Assembly (NCBI RefSeq): GCF_003789055.1
Contig: NZ_ML119081.1
Coordinates: forward strand, 558,001-622,000
Direction of reading: 5' to 3'
Length of the DNA: 64,000 nucleotides
From: Histidinibacterium lentulum
GTDB taxonomy: Bacteria; Pseudomonadota; Alphaproteobacteria; Rhodobacterales; Rhodobacteraceae
Shown: piece by piece, positions 17,110 to 25,082 of the stretch
How the letters are laid out: every line of letters starts with the position of its first letter
Position numbering within the stretch: position 1 is the stretch's first letter
The notes under the pieces: model-generated
Told to the model about the DNA's origin: nothing
The model's input: the letters and a program-made list of their open reading frames with translations, nothing else
Databases searched by the model: none
Made by a program: the position numbers and the translations under genes

Positions 17110-19653
17110 TCAGGCGGCCCCGACCTCGCCCGTAGACGCGGGATGGCGGCGCAGGTCGCGGGCGGTGCGGGACCAGGTGTCCCGCAGGACCTGACCCAGG
17201 CTTTCGTCGCACGGAGCCCCGCCGCGGATCCGGTCCTCGAGTTCGGCGAGTTCCCGGCGCAGGCCGGCGGCGCCGAACAGGGCCGAGGAGCCCGCCGCGC
17301 TGTGGACCTTCGCCGCGAGATCCCCGTCGATCCGGCCGGTTTCGAGGCCGGTGGCGATCCCCTCGATGGCCGCATCCATCTCGGCCAGGAATTCGCCCAG
17401 CAGGGACCCGATCTTCGCCTGGCCCAGCGCCTCGGCAAGGCCCTCGAGATGGGCGCGGTCCAGCAGACCGGCCTGGTCCGCGGCACCGTCGTCAGGCGCA
17501 GGCGCCGGGTCGCGCCTCGAGAAGCGCTCGAGAATGAGCCGCAGGGACTGCCGCGAAATCGGCTTCACCAGGATGTCGTCCACGCCCGCGGCGCGAAAGC
17601 GCTCCTTGTCGGCGCTGCCGGCATGGGCGGTCAGGGCGACGATCGGCAGCCGCGTGCCCGGCGTCTCTCTCCGGCGGATCGCCCGGGTCGCCGCGACGCC
17701 GTCCATGACGGGCATCGAGATGTCCATGAGCACGAGATCGTAGGACTTCCGGCCGGCCATGCTGAGGCCCTGTTCTCCGTCATGGGCCTCGTCCACCTGG
17801 TGTCCATCCTGTTCGAGAAGGTCGCGCAGGACGACGCGATTGATGCGGTTGTCCTCCACGATCAGGACCTTGAGCGGGTCGAGAAGCTTGGCCGCCGCCG
17901 GGCGGGCCGCGTCGGAGGTCCCGGGCGCGGCGGCGGGTGGAGCCTTGGAGACGGAGGGCAGCGGAAGGCGGAACCAGAAGAGACTGCCCGCCCCCTTCTT
18001 GCTTTCGAGGCCCACGTCGCCGCCCATCGCCCCCACGAGCCGCCGCACGATGGCGAGCCCCAGGCCCGTGCCGCCAACGGCGCGCGAATAGGACGCGTCG
18101 AGGGTGACGAACTCTTCGAACACGCGGTCCTTGTCCGCGGCATCGATGCCGATACCGTCGTCGATCACCCGGAACTCGACGATGTCGCTGTCGCCGAGCC
18201 GCTCCACCTCGACGCAGATCGTGCCGTTGCGGGTAAACTTGATCGCGTTGCCGATCAGGTTGAGCAGGACCTGGCGGATGCGGTTCGGATCGCCTACGAC
18301 ATAGTCGTGACCATGGGCCTTCACCCTGTGCGCAAGCGTGTTGCCGCGATGCTCGGCCGCGGCCCGCTGACCGTCCACGAGTTCCCGCACCAGGGCCCGC
18401 AGGGACATCGTCCCCTGCGCGAGGACGATCTTGCCGGCCTCGACCCGCGAGATCTCCAGCACGTTGTCGACATGGTGCAGAAGCTGCTTTCCCGAGGCGC
18501 GGATGATGTCGAGGTATTCGAGGTCCTTGGCGCTGCGCCCCTCCACGTCCATCAGGTCGAGCGTGCCGAGCATGCCGTTCAGGGGTGTCCGCATCTCGTG
18601 GCTCATGACGGCGATCAGGTCGGCCTTGGCCCGTTCCCCCGCGACCGCCTCGTCGCGGGCCTTGATGAGTTCGCGCTCCGACGTCACGCGGTTCGAGATG
18701 TCGCGGGCGAAGGAGACGAAGATCTCACCGCCCTCCGAGGCCGCGGTGGAGATCGACAGTTCGACGGGAAAGATCTCGCCGCTCTTGCGACGCGCCTCGA
18801 TCTGGATGCGGCCCTTGCCGACCACGCGGCGCTCCCCGGTGCGATGGTACCGCTCCATGCCCGCGAGATGCGCGGTCCTGTGATGGTCGGGGACGATCAG
18901 GTCCTCCATCTTCGCGCCCACCGCCTCTGCCCTCGAGTAGCCGAAGATGGTCTCTGCGGCGGCGTTGAACTCGAGGATCCTGCCGGTCGCGTCGACCACG
19001 ACGACCGCGTCGAGGGAGGTGCCGACGATGGAGGCGAGCCGCGCCTTGACGAGGCCCTCCTCGATGGCGCGCCGGCGCTCGCGCCTGACGTAGTACACGA
19101 GCATCGCGAGCATGATGATCAGCACGAAGAAGAGCGCGGCCGTCAGCAGCGACACCGTCGTCAGCGTGGTGGCGACGGCCGCGCGCTGCAGATCCGCCTC
19201 GCGCGCCAGCACCGAGACACCGCGCAACGTCACCTGCCGGACATCTGGCCGGATCGCCTCGGTGCGGTCGGCGAAGGCGGGAAGCGCGGCGGCCAGCGCC
19301 GCATCGTCGCCGTCGATCAGCGGGACGCTTTCGTCGAGATAGTCCACCAGCCGGGACAGCGCCGCCGCCGCCTCGCGATCCTGTCTGAGTCCGGCATAGA
19401 TCGGGCTGGTCGTGATCGTCCTGATCCGGCTGTACAGCACATCGAACCGCGTGCGGACCTCTCCGATGGCGGCACCCTTGTCGGCGATGCCGTCCTTGAT
19501 CGCCACGGCAAGTGCCAAGAGTTCCACGTCCACCTGGGCGAGAGACCATTGGGTGCTGTCCGAATTGGCGATGCCGAGGGCGTCGATCTCTCCGCGGATG
19601 TTCTGGGCCATCTGGAACAGCAGCCCGAAGGTGACCGCGAACACGGACGCCAC
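17110..19653 (-). CDS. Hybrid sensor histidine kinase with receiver and Hpt domains
   Basis: This 847-aa membrane kinase has an N-terminal hydrophobic segment, a periplasmic helical sensor region (about 20-163), a transmembrane helix (164-188), PAS (about 205-320), HisKA with phospho-acceptor H352 (VMSHEMRTPLNGML), HATPase (N box NLIGNAIKF, VIDDGIGID, GGTGLGLAIV), a receiver with D644 (VLMDISMPVMDG) and a C-terminal Hpt with H784 (KVHSAAGSS). It can run a full H-D-H relay to the LuxR regulator encoded divergently nearby. The preceding gene encodes a periplasmic SUOX/PruR-like protein, a likely sensory partner. The GTG at 19653 leaves the first membrane helix short. The frame upstream (RRRLLLATV) would complete it but contains only CTG codons as possible starts, one overlapping the upstream stop. 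Confidence 0.85.
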   Translation of the reverse strand: MASVFAVTFGLLFQMAQNIRGEIDALGIANSDSTQWSLAQVDVELLALAVAIKDGIADKGAAIGEVRTRFDVLYSRIRTITTSPIYAGLRQDREAAAALSRLVDYLDESVPLIDGDDAALAAALPAFADRTEAIRPDVRQVTLRGVSVLAREADLQRAAVATTLTTVSLLTAALFFVLIIMLAMLVYYVRRERRRAIEEGLVKARLASIVGTSLDAVVVVDATGRILEFNAAAETIFGYSRAEAVGAKMEDLIVPDHHRTAHLAGMERYHRTGERRVVGKGRIQIEARRKSGEIFPVELSISTAASEGGEIFVSFARDISNRVTSERELIKARDEAVAGERAKADLIAVMSHEMRTPLNGMLGTLDLMDVEGRSAKDLEYLDIIRASGKQLLHHVDNVLEISRVEAGKIVLAQGTMSLRALVRELVDGQRAAAEHRGNTLAHRVKAHGHDYVVGDPNRIRQVLLNLIGNAIKFTRNGTICVEVERLGDSDIVEFRVIDDGIGIDAADKDRVFEEFVTLDASYSRAVGGTGLGLAIVRRLVGAMGGDVGLESKKGAGSLFWFRLPLPSVSKAPPAAAPGTSDAARPAAAKLLDPLKVLIVEDNRINRVVLRDLLEQDGHQVDEAHDGEQGLSMAGRKSYDLVLMDISMPVMDGVAATRAIRRRETPGTRLPIVALTAHAGSADKERFRAAGVDDILVKPISRQSLRLILERFSRRDPAPAPDDGAADQAGLLDRAHLEGLAEALGQAKIGSLLGEFLAEMDAAIEGIATGLETGRIDGDLAAKVHSAAGSSALFGAAGLRRELAELEDRIRGGAPCDESLGQVLRDTWSRTARDLRRHPASTGEVGAA

Positions 19654-19733
19654 GACGGTCGCAAGAAGGAGCCGTCGCCGGTTCGAGGCGCCGGACGGCG
19701 CCCCTGTCCTTGCGGACCGGCTCAGGGCCTCGA

Positions 19734-20255
19734 TCAGGGCAGGACCTCGATCCGCGCGAGCTGCCAGATGCTCCGGGAGTAGATCTGCTCTGTCTGGAAC
19801 TCGGGCGAGCTGTCATAGGGATAGACGATCCACAGCGGCCCCTTGTCCCGCAGGCTCATGGGCGCACCGTTGCGCAGATAAGCGACGAGGGCCGCGCCTT
19901 CGACGGCGTCCTCGATCGGGATATCGACGGCATAATCGTTCAGGGCCACGGCCCGGAGCGCGCTGCCATCCGCCCCGACGAGAGCCATGAGATCGGCCAG
20001 TTCGACGCCCTCGAAGGTCTGCAACCCGTCGGTCCAGATGGTGGTGGTCTCGATGCGGGAAGGCGCGATCTCGAGAAGCTGCGGAAGATCGAACTCCGCG
20101 GCGCCATCGGCGTTCGTCACCGAGATCTGTCCGGTGACGGTGAGAAGAACGTCTTCCTCGACGGGCTCGAGCGCGAAGACTGTCGTTCCGAAGGTCATGA
20201 GAAGACCGGCGAAGCAGAATCTGACGTCCATGCGCGCCGGTGCAGCGTGGTCCAT
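19734..20255 (-). CDS. Periplasmic SUOX-fold (PruR-like) protein
   Basis: This 173-aa exported protein has a signal peptide ending about LLMTFGTTVFA. The mature domain belongs to the family often labelled molybdopterin-dependent oxidoreductase. It shows FDLPQLLEI, WTDGLQTFEGVELADLM, VALNDYAVDIP and the hallmark LRDKGPLWIVYPYD, but has no cysteine to bind molybdenum. This matches the PruR-type pterin-binding proteins that in Agrobacterium act on a membrane signalling enzyme. The gene sits directly upstream of the hybrid kinase gene, so it probably presents a ligand to that kinase's periplasmic region. The ATG at 20255 has a GGGAG ribosome site; the ATG at 20231 has none. Confidence 0.75.
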   Translation of the reverse strand: MDHAAPARMDVRFCFAGLLMTFGTTVFALEPVEEDVLLTVTGQISVTNADGAAEFDLPQLLEIAPSRIETTTIWTDGLQTFEGVELADLMALVGADGSALRAVALNDYAVDIPIEDAVEGAALVAYLRNGAPMSLRDKGPLWIVYPYDSSPEFQTEQIYSRSIWQLARIEVLP

Positions 20256-20550
20256 TTCGAGGCTCCCGTCCCTGTGCGGAAGCGTCTTGGCACAAAACGA
20301 TCTGTGCGTCATCGGCGCAATCGGATGACCCGCCATACTTCCGTATAGGTGTGCTCGTCCATTGCCTTTCCTGGCGACGGATCGGATACGTTGACGATAT
20401 GGCAATCTGCTCGGTATCTCCGGACGTCCCGGTCGTGCCGATGCAGTGCCGACGTCGCCGCTCATGCCGCAATCGGGTTCGAATAATGACGCAATTTTCG
20501 GTCATACTGCAGCATGATCCTGCATGGTTTGGCCCGTAACGAGGAACGAG
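20256..20550. promoter_or_regulatory. Divergent promoter region between PruR-like gene and response regulator
   Basis: These 295 nt contain no gene I can support. They hold the palindromic element at 20333-20349 and are noticeably less GC-rich in the 20290-20530 part than the flanking genes, as expected for a regulatory region. Confidence 0.5.
20333..20350. promoter_or_regulatory. Candidate regulator-binding palindrome, copy 1
   Basis: ATAC-TTCC-GTAT is embedded in CCATACTTCCGTATAGGT. The right half, GTATAGGT, recurs at 21233-21240 in front of the exopolysaccharide cluster. This is a candidate site for the LuxR-type regulator. Confidence 0.4.
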
Positions 20551-21153
20551 ATGCGCATCCTAGTCGCCGACGATCATGATCTTGTGCGCGAGACGATCGC
20601 GGCATTCCTTGCAAGCGAGGCCCGCGCGGCGGTGGCGACGGCCGGGACACTTCCCGACGCGCTGAAGATCGTGGAAGCGGAGGGCGCGTTCGACCTCGTG
20701 CTTCTCGACTACAACATGCCCGGCATGAGCGGCCTCGACGGGCTGCGCCGGATGCGCGCGGCGAACGACGGCAAGCCTGTGGCGATCCTGTCCGGGACGG
20801 CGACACGGGCGCTTGCCGAGGAGGCGATCATGGCCGGTGCCGCCGGGTTCGTGCCGAAGACCCTGGCTTCGAGATCGATGATCAGCGCCGCGCAGTTCAT
20901 GGCCGCCGGCGAGATCTACGCCCCCTTTCATTTCGTGCAGCAGAAGAACCAGGCCGCGGCGGCGATCCTGACCAGCCGGGAGCTTGACGTGCTCAAGGGC
21001 ATCTGCCGGGGCGAGGCGAACAAGGAAATCGCGATCGCGCACGATCTGCACGAGGCGACGGTGAAGCTTCACGTCAAGACGCTCTGCCGCAAGCTCAACG
21101 CCAAGAACCGCACCCATGCCGCGATGATCGCCCGGGACCGCGACCTCGTCTGA
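20551..21153 (+). CDS. LuxR/NarL-family response regulator
   Basis: This 200-aa protein has a receiver domain (1-120) with acidic pocket D7/D8, phospho-acceptor D53 (LVLLDYNMPG), T/S in ILSGTATRA and K near GFVPKTLA. A LuxR-type helix-turn-helix (about 138-195) contains LTSRELDVLKGICRGEANKE and VKLHVKTLCRKL. The ATG at 20551 follows a GAGGAACGAG ribosome site; an alternative start nine codons upstream lacks one. It is encoded divergently from the PruR-like/hybrid-kinase pair and immediately before the exopolysaccharide genes, making it the probable output of that relay. Confidence 0.88.
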   Translation: MRILVADDHDLVRETIAAFLASEARAAVATAGTLPDALKIVEAEGAFDLVLLDYNMPGMSGLDGLRRMRAANDGKPVAILSGTATRALAEEAIMAGAAGFVPKTLASRSMISAAQFMAAGEIYAPFHFVQQKNQAAAAILTSRELDVLKGICRGEANKEIAIAHDLHEATVKLHVKTLCRKLNAKNRTHAAMIARDRDLV

Positions 21154-21175
21154 CCGAGCCTGACGGACCGACCCG

Positions 21176-21203
21176 AAGCCGGCGGCTCCCCCGCCGGCTT
21201 TTC
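21176..21203 (+). terminator. Rho-independent terminator after response regulator
   Basis: A perfect 10-bp stem, AAGCCGGCGG / CCGCCGGCTT, with loop CTCCC runs into TTTT. It separates the regulator transcript from the polysaccharide cluster. Confidence 0.85.
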
Positions 21204-21221
21204 CATGTCCGGCCAGCCTGG

Positions 21222-21240
21222 CCTACCCATCGGTATAGGT
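21222..21240. promoter_or_regulatory. Candidate regulator-binding palindrome, copy 2
   Basis: TACC-CATC-GGTA lies within CCTACCCATCGGTATAGGT, about 95 nt before the first exopolysaccharide gene. It shares GTATAGGT and partial symmetry with the element at 20333. Confidence 0.4.
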
Positions 21241-21334
21241 CCCCCTCTCCCACCGGCGCGCCGGTACTCCCCATGCGCGGAAGACCCGGCGAGAACAGCA
21301 GGTTATCCCACGCCTCGAATTGACGAGGTCCCGG

Positions 21335-22582
21335 ATGATCACCCTTCTGAACGCAGCGCCGGATACCGGCAACCAGGGCGTCAGCGCCCTTTGTCACTCT
21401 GTCGTGGCCGGGCTCTGGAGCCGGGGCGCGCGGGAACTGACCGTTGCGGATCACGGCCGCGGCCTGCGGCCCGCCACCCTGGGCGGCGCGCGCGTGAACC
21501 TGATGGGCCTGACCCATCACAAGCGCCTCTGGCGGGGCGACAACCTGCGCACCTCACATGTCCTGCTGCGGATGGGCGTCGCCCGCTCCGTTCCGGCGCG
21601 GGTTGTCTCGGGCTCGCGCGCCGTTCTCGACATCTCGGGCGGGGACAGCTTCACCGATGTCTACGGGCCGAAGCGGTTCCGCGCGATGATCCTCACGAAG
21701 CGCCTCGCGCTCGACGCCGGCGTGCCGCTGATCCTGCTGCCGCAGAAGCTGGGGCCATTCCGGAACCCGACCCATGCCGCCGAGGCGGTGGAGGTGCTGG
21801 GCCGCGCCGCCGCGGTCTGGGTGCGGGACCAGGACAGCTTCACCTTCCTGCAATGGGCGCTTGGCGAGGCCTTCGACCCCGAGCGGCACAGGCTGGGCGT
21901 CGACGTGGCCGTCGCGCTGCCCGGCAAGGCGCCGGAGGGCCTCGACCGCGAGACGATGGACTGGTTGTCCGCGCGCGAGGCCGAGCCCATAGCCGGGCTG
22001 AATGTGTCTGGCCTGCTCTGCAACGACGCGCCGGGCGCGCGGAGGGCCTTCGGGCTGGCCGCCGATCACACCGACCAGATCGAGGCCACGGCGCGCGCGC
22101 TTCTGACCGCCGACAAGGCCCTGCGGCTTCTTCTCGTGCCCCATGTGCACCGGCCGGGCGGCGATGCCGAGAGCGATCTCGATGCCGCACGGGCGCTGAA
22201 GGCGCGCCTTGGCGCGCCGGGGGCAGGTCGGGTGCGGGTGCTCGAGGAGCGCCTCTCGGCGACCGAGCTGAAATGGGTGCTCTCGCGGCTGGACTGGTTC
22301 GCGGGGGCGCGGATGCATGCCACAATCGGCGCCTTCTCCTCGGGCGTGCCGACGCTGGGGCTTGGCTATACCGACAAGGCGCGGGGTGTCTTCGCCGAAT
22401 GCGGCATCGAGGACAAGGTGGCCGACCTGCGAAACCTCGACGCGCGCGCCGTGGCGGCGCGGGCCGCCGCCTCCTACGCGGGACGTCATGCGCGCCGCGT
22501 CGATCTCGCGCGGCGGATCGCGGGTCTGCGCGCCCGCGCCGCAAGCGAGATGGACGTCATCGCCCGGCAGGCGGGGCTCTGA
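21335..22582 (+). CDS. Polysaccharide pyruvyl transferase family protein
   Basis: This 415-aa protein of the PS_pyruv_trans family (CsaB/ExoV type) adds a ketal pyruvate from PEP to a sugar of a polysaccharide repeat. Typical pieces are the N-terminal NAAPDTGNQGVSAL, the SGGDSFTDVYGPKRF segment, LLPQKLGPFRNP, and near the C-terminus the DWFAGARMHATIGAFSSGVP motif with conserved Arg-Met-His. It is the first gene of the exopolysaccharide cluster. The ATG at 21335 has a GAGG ribosome site; an upstream in-frame alternative at 21320 does not. Confidence 0.85.
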   Translation: MITLLNAAPDTGNQGVSALCHSVVAGLWSRGARELTVADHGRGLRPATLGGARVNLMGLTHHKRLWRGDNLRTSHVLLRMGVARSVPARVVSGSRAVLDISGGDSFTDVYGPKRFRAMILTKRLALDAGVPLILLPQKLGPFRNPTHAAEAVEVLGRAAAVWVRDQDSFTFLQWALGEAFDPERHRLGVDVAVALPGKAPEGLDRETMDWLSAREAEPIAGLNVSGLLCNDAPGARRAFGLAADHTDQIEATARALLTADKALRLLLVPHVHRPGGDAESDLDAARALKARLGAPGAGRVRVLEERLSATELKWVLSRLDWFAGARMHATIGAFSSGVPTLGLGYTDKARGVFAECGIEDKVADLRNLDARAVAARAAASYAGRHARRVDLARRIAGLRARAASEMDVIARQAGL

Positions 22583-22587
22583 GACCG

Positions 22588-23826
22588 ATGCCGTCTCCCC
22601 TGTTCCGGGGCCGCGCCCTTGCCTGGGCCGTGCCGGCCCTCGCCGAGGCCGCGGCCCTCGGCCGGTCGGTGGCCTTTGCCTGGGCCATCGGCCCGGACGA
22701 GCTTGGCCGGGCGATGATGCTCGCGCTGACGGTCCGGCTTGTGGAGATGGTCAGCGATCTGGGCGCCGACCGGCTCATGCTGCAGGCCCCCGATGGCAAC
22801 AGCGCGCGCCTTCAGGCCGACCTGCAGGGGGCCATGGTGCTGCGCGGCCTCGCGTGCGCGCTGGCGCTCCTGTGCGCCGCGCCCGTGCTGGCGCTGACGT
22901 TCGGGGACGGGCCTGCGGCCGGCTCCTATGCCCTTCTCGCCGCCGTGCCTCTGCTGCGCGGCCTTGCCCATCTCGACTTCCGCCGGGCGGAGCGGGGCTA
23001 TCGCTACCGCGCCATGGCGGTGGTCGAGGGCGGTGCCACCCTCGCCATGGCGGCCAGCATCCTTCCCGCCATTGCGCTGACCGGCGATCACCGGGCGATG
23101 GCGCTGGTGCTGACCGCCCATGGCGCGGCCTTCGCCCTGCTGTCCCATGGCGTCGCCGTCCGGCGCTACCGCCTGCGGCTGTCGCGGCCCGCCCTGATGC
23201 GGGTGTGGCGCTTCGGCGCGCCGCTCGCGCTGAACGCGGTGCTGCTGTTCCTGACCTTCTATGCCGACCGCCTGATCGTGGCGGGCGCCCATGACTGGGC
23301 CACGCTCGCCCTTTACGGTGTCGTGTTGCAACTGGCGCTCCTGCCCGCGCAGATCGTGGGCCGGGCCGCGGGCTCTCTGGTCCTGCCGCAGCTGCGGGAA
23401 GCGCTCTCGCGCGGCCGGCTCGAGGCGGTCTGGCCGCGCATCCTGACGGCCCATGCCGGTCTCGCACTGGGTCTCACGGCGGGCTTCACCCTCCTCGGCC
23501 CGTCCGCCATCGCGCGGATCTACGGGCAGGAGTTCCGGGTGGACACCGCGCTGGCCCTTGCCGTGGGCCTTGCCGCTGGCTTTCGCGTCCTGCGCACGCC
23601 CTATTCGCAGCGCGCCGTGGCGACCGGGCGGACCGGCGATCCCGCGCGGGCCAATCTCGTTCGCGCGCTGGCGCTGATCCCCGCCGCGGCCTGCGCCGCC
23701 CTCGGCCTGCCGCTCGCCGCCATCGCCGCCGCCGCGGCGGCGGGCGAGGCGGGGGCCACTTTGCGCGCCCATCTGCTGACCGCGCCCCGCCGCGCCCTGC
23801 CCCTTGCCAAGGAGTCCCTCGCATGA
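22588..23826 (+). CDS. Wzx-type polysaccharide flippase
   Basis: This 412-aa integral membrane protein has about 12 hydrophobic segments, of the oligosaccharide flippase/MATE-like superfamily. Features include an N-terminal EAAALGRSVAFAWAIGPDEL, the central FGAPLALNAVLLFLTFYADR and the AGSLVLPQLREALSRG loop. It would flip the lipid-linked repeat unit to the periplasm. It starts 5 nt after the pyruvyl transferase stop and ends in a 4-nt overlap with the next gene. A long open frame continuous with upstream sequence exists in this phase, but its upstream part is only a shadow of the pyruvyl transferase gene. Confidence 0.8.
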   Translation: MPSPLFRGRALAWAVPALAEAAALGRSVAFAWAIGPDELGRAMMLALTVRLVEMVSDLGADRLMLQAPDGNSARLQADLQGAMVLRGLACALALLCAAPVLALTFGDGPAAGSYALLAAVPLLRGLAHLDFRRAERGYRYRAMAVVEGGATLAMAASILPAIALTGDHRAMALVLTAHGAAFALLSHGVAVRRYRLRLSRPALMRVWRFGAPLALNAVLLFLTFYADRLIVAGAHDWATLALYGVVLQLALLPAQIVGRAAGSLVLPQLREALSRGRLEAVWPRILTAHAGLALGLTAGFTLLGPSAIARIYGQEFRVDTALALAVGLAAGFRVLRTPYSQRAVATGRTGDPARANLVRALALIPAAACAALGLPLAAIAAAAAAGEAGATLRAHLLTAPRRALPLAKESLA

Positions 23827-25082
23827 GCGCCGATCCCATCACCCGCACGGTGGCCCGCAATCTCTGCACCGGATGCGGCGCCTGCGCCGGGGCCTTTCCC
23901 GGGCTGATCCGCATGGTGGACGATCCCGTCAACGGCCGCCGCCCGGTGGTGGTGCAGAGCGCCGAGGCCCGCGAGGCGGCCGCGAAAGCGGTGTCCCTCT
24001 GCGCCGGCGCCCAGAGCGACTGGGGCCGCCTGCCCCGGACGGATGCCATCGACGAGGACTGGGGCCCGGTGCTGGCGGCCTGGGAAGGCTGGGCCAGCGA
24101 CGACGAGATACGCCACCGCGGCTCCTCGGGCGGCGCGGTGACCGCCCTTGCCCTTCACGCCCTTGCGACCGGGACGGCGGACGGCGTCGCCCATGTGGCG
24201 GCCCGCGCCGACGATCCCCGGCTCAACGCGGCGGTGATCAGCCGCGACCGCGCGGGTCTGCTGCGCGGGGCGGGCTCCCGCTACGCCCAGGCGAGCCCGG
24301 CCGAAAGCCTTGGCCGGATCGCAGGCGGCACGGAGCGCGTGGCCTTCGTCGGCAAGCCCTGCGATGTCGCCTCGGTGCACAAGGCGGCGCAGTCCGACCC
24401 CTTCCTGAAGGCGAAGATCCCCCTGACCATCGCCATCTTCTGCGCGGGCGCGCCCAACCTCGTGGCCACGGACCGGCTGCTGGACCGGCTGGGCGTGCCG
24501 AAGGACGGCCGCCTCGTCGATCTGCGCTATCGCGGCGACGGCTGGCCCGGCCTGATGCAGGCCGCCTGGATCGACGCGGAGGGCACCCGGAACGAGAGCG
24601 AGGGCATCTCCTACGCGGAGGGCTGGGGCAAGGTCCTGCAGTCCGAGCGCCGCTGGCGCTGCCGCGTCTGCGCCGATCACACCGGCGCCTTTGCCGACAT
24701 CTCGGTCGGCGATCCCTGGCACGCGCCGCCCGCGGGGAACACCGACGCGGGCCGCTCGCTCATCGTCGCCCGCACGCCGCGCGGCAAGGCCTTCGTCGAG
24801 GCCGCCATTGCCGCCGGCGCGCTGACGGCCGAGCCGCGACCGCGCGACATCATCGCCCGCGCCCAGCCCAATCTTGCCGCCACCCATGGCGCCGTATGGG
24901 GCCGCCGCCTTGCGATGCGGGCCGTGGGCCTGCCCGCCCCCCGGGACCGCGGGCGCAAGCTGCGGCGCCAGTGGCTGGACCTGCCGCGCCGCGCGCAGGT
25001 CCAGTCGCTGCTCGGCACCTGGAAGCGGGTGCTGCGCGAGCGCCTGTGGCGCCGCGTCCGGATCGCGGAGAGCGCGCAATGA
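23823..25082 (+). CDS. F420-dehydrogenase beta-subunit-like protein (FrhB/FdhB family)
   Basis: This 419-aa protein of the F420H2-dehydrogenase beta family occurs in many polysaccharide clusters without a hydrogenase and may modify sugars by redox chemistry. The N-terminal iron-sulfur motif reads NLCTGCGACAGAFPG: three cysteines are kept, but the fourth Cys of the usual CP pair is Phe. The family core appears as RGSSGGAVTALALHAL, FVGKPCDVASVHKA and CRVCADHTGAFADISVGDPW. The start overlaps the flippase stop by 4 nt and the end overlaps the acyltransferase start by 4 nt. The organism need not make F420, and other flavin or iron-sulfur chemistry is possible. Confidence 0.8.
   Translation: MSADPITRTVARNLCTGCGACAGAFPGLIRMVDDPVNGRRPVVVQSAEAREAAAKAVSLCAGAQSDWGRLPRTDAIDEDWGPVLAAWEGWASDDEIRHRGSSGGAVTALALHALATGTADGVAHVAARADDPRLNAAVISRDRAGLLRGAGSRYAQASPAESLGRIAGGTERVAFVGKPCDVASVHKAAQSDPFLKAKIPLTIAIFCAGAPNLVATDRLLDRLGVPKDGRLVDLRYRGDGWPGLMQAAWIDAEGTRNESEGISYAEGWGKVLQSERRWRCRVCADHTGAFADISVGDPWHAPPAGNTDAGRSLIVARTPRGKAFVEAAIAAGALTAEPRPRDIIARAQPNLAATHGAVWGRRLAMRAVGLPAPRDRGRKLRRQWLDLPRRAQVQSLLGTWKRVLRERLWRRVRIAESAQ

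Noticed and set aside
18725-19816. 363-codon minus-strand frame overlapping the hybrid kinase N-terminus
   Set aside because: It is in a different phase from the kinase and arginine/glycine-rich. It does not supply the missing kinase start.
21205-22587. Apparent N-terminal extension of the flippase frame back to 21205
   Set aside because: The region overlaps the pyruvyl transferase gene in another phase and has shadow composition; the flippase starts normally at 22588.
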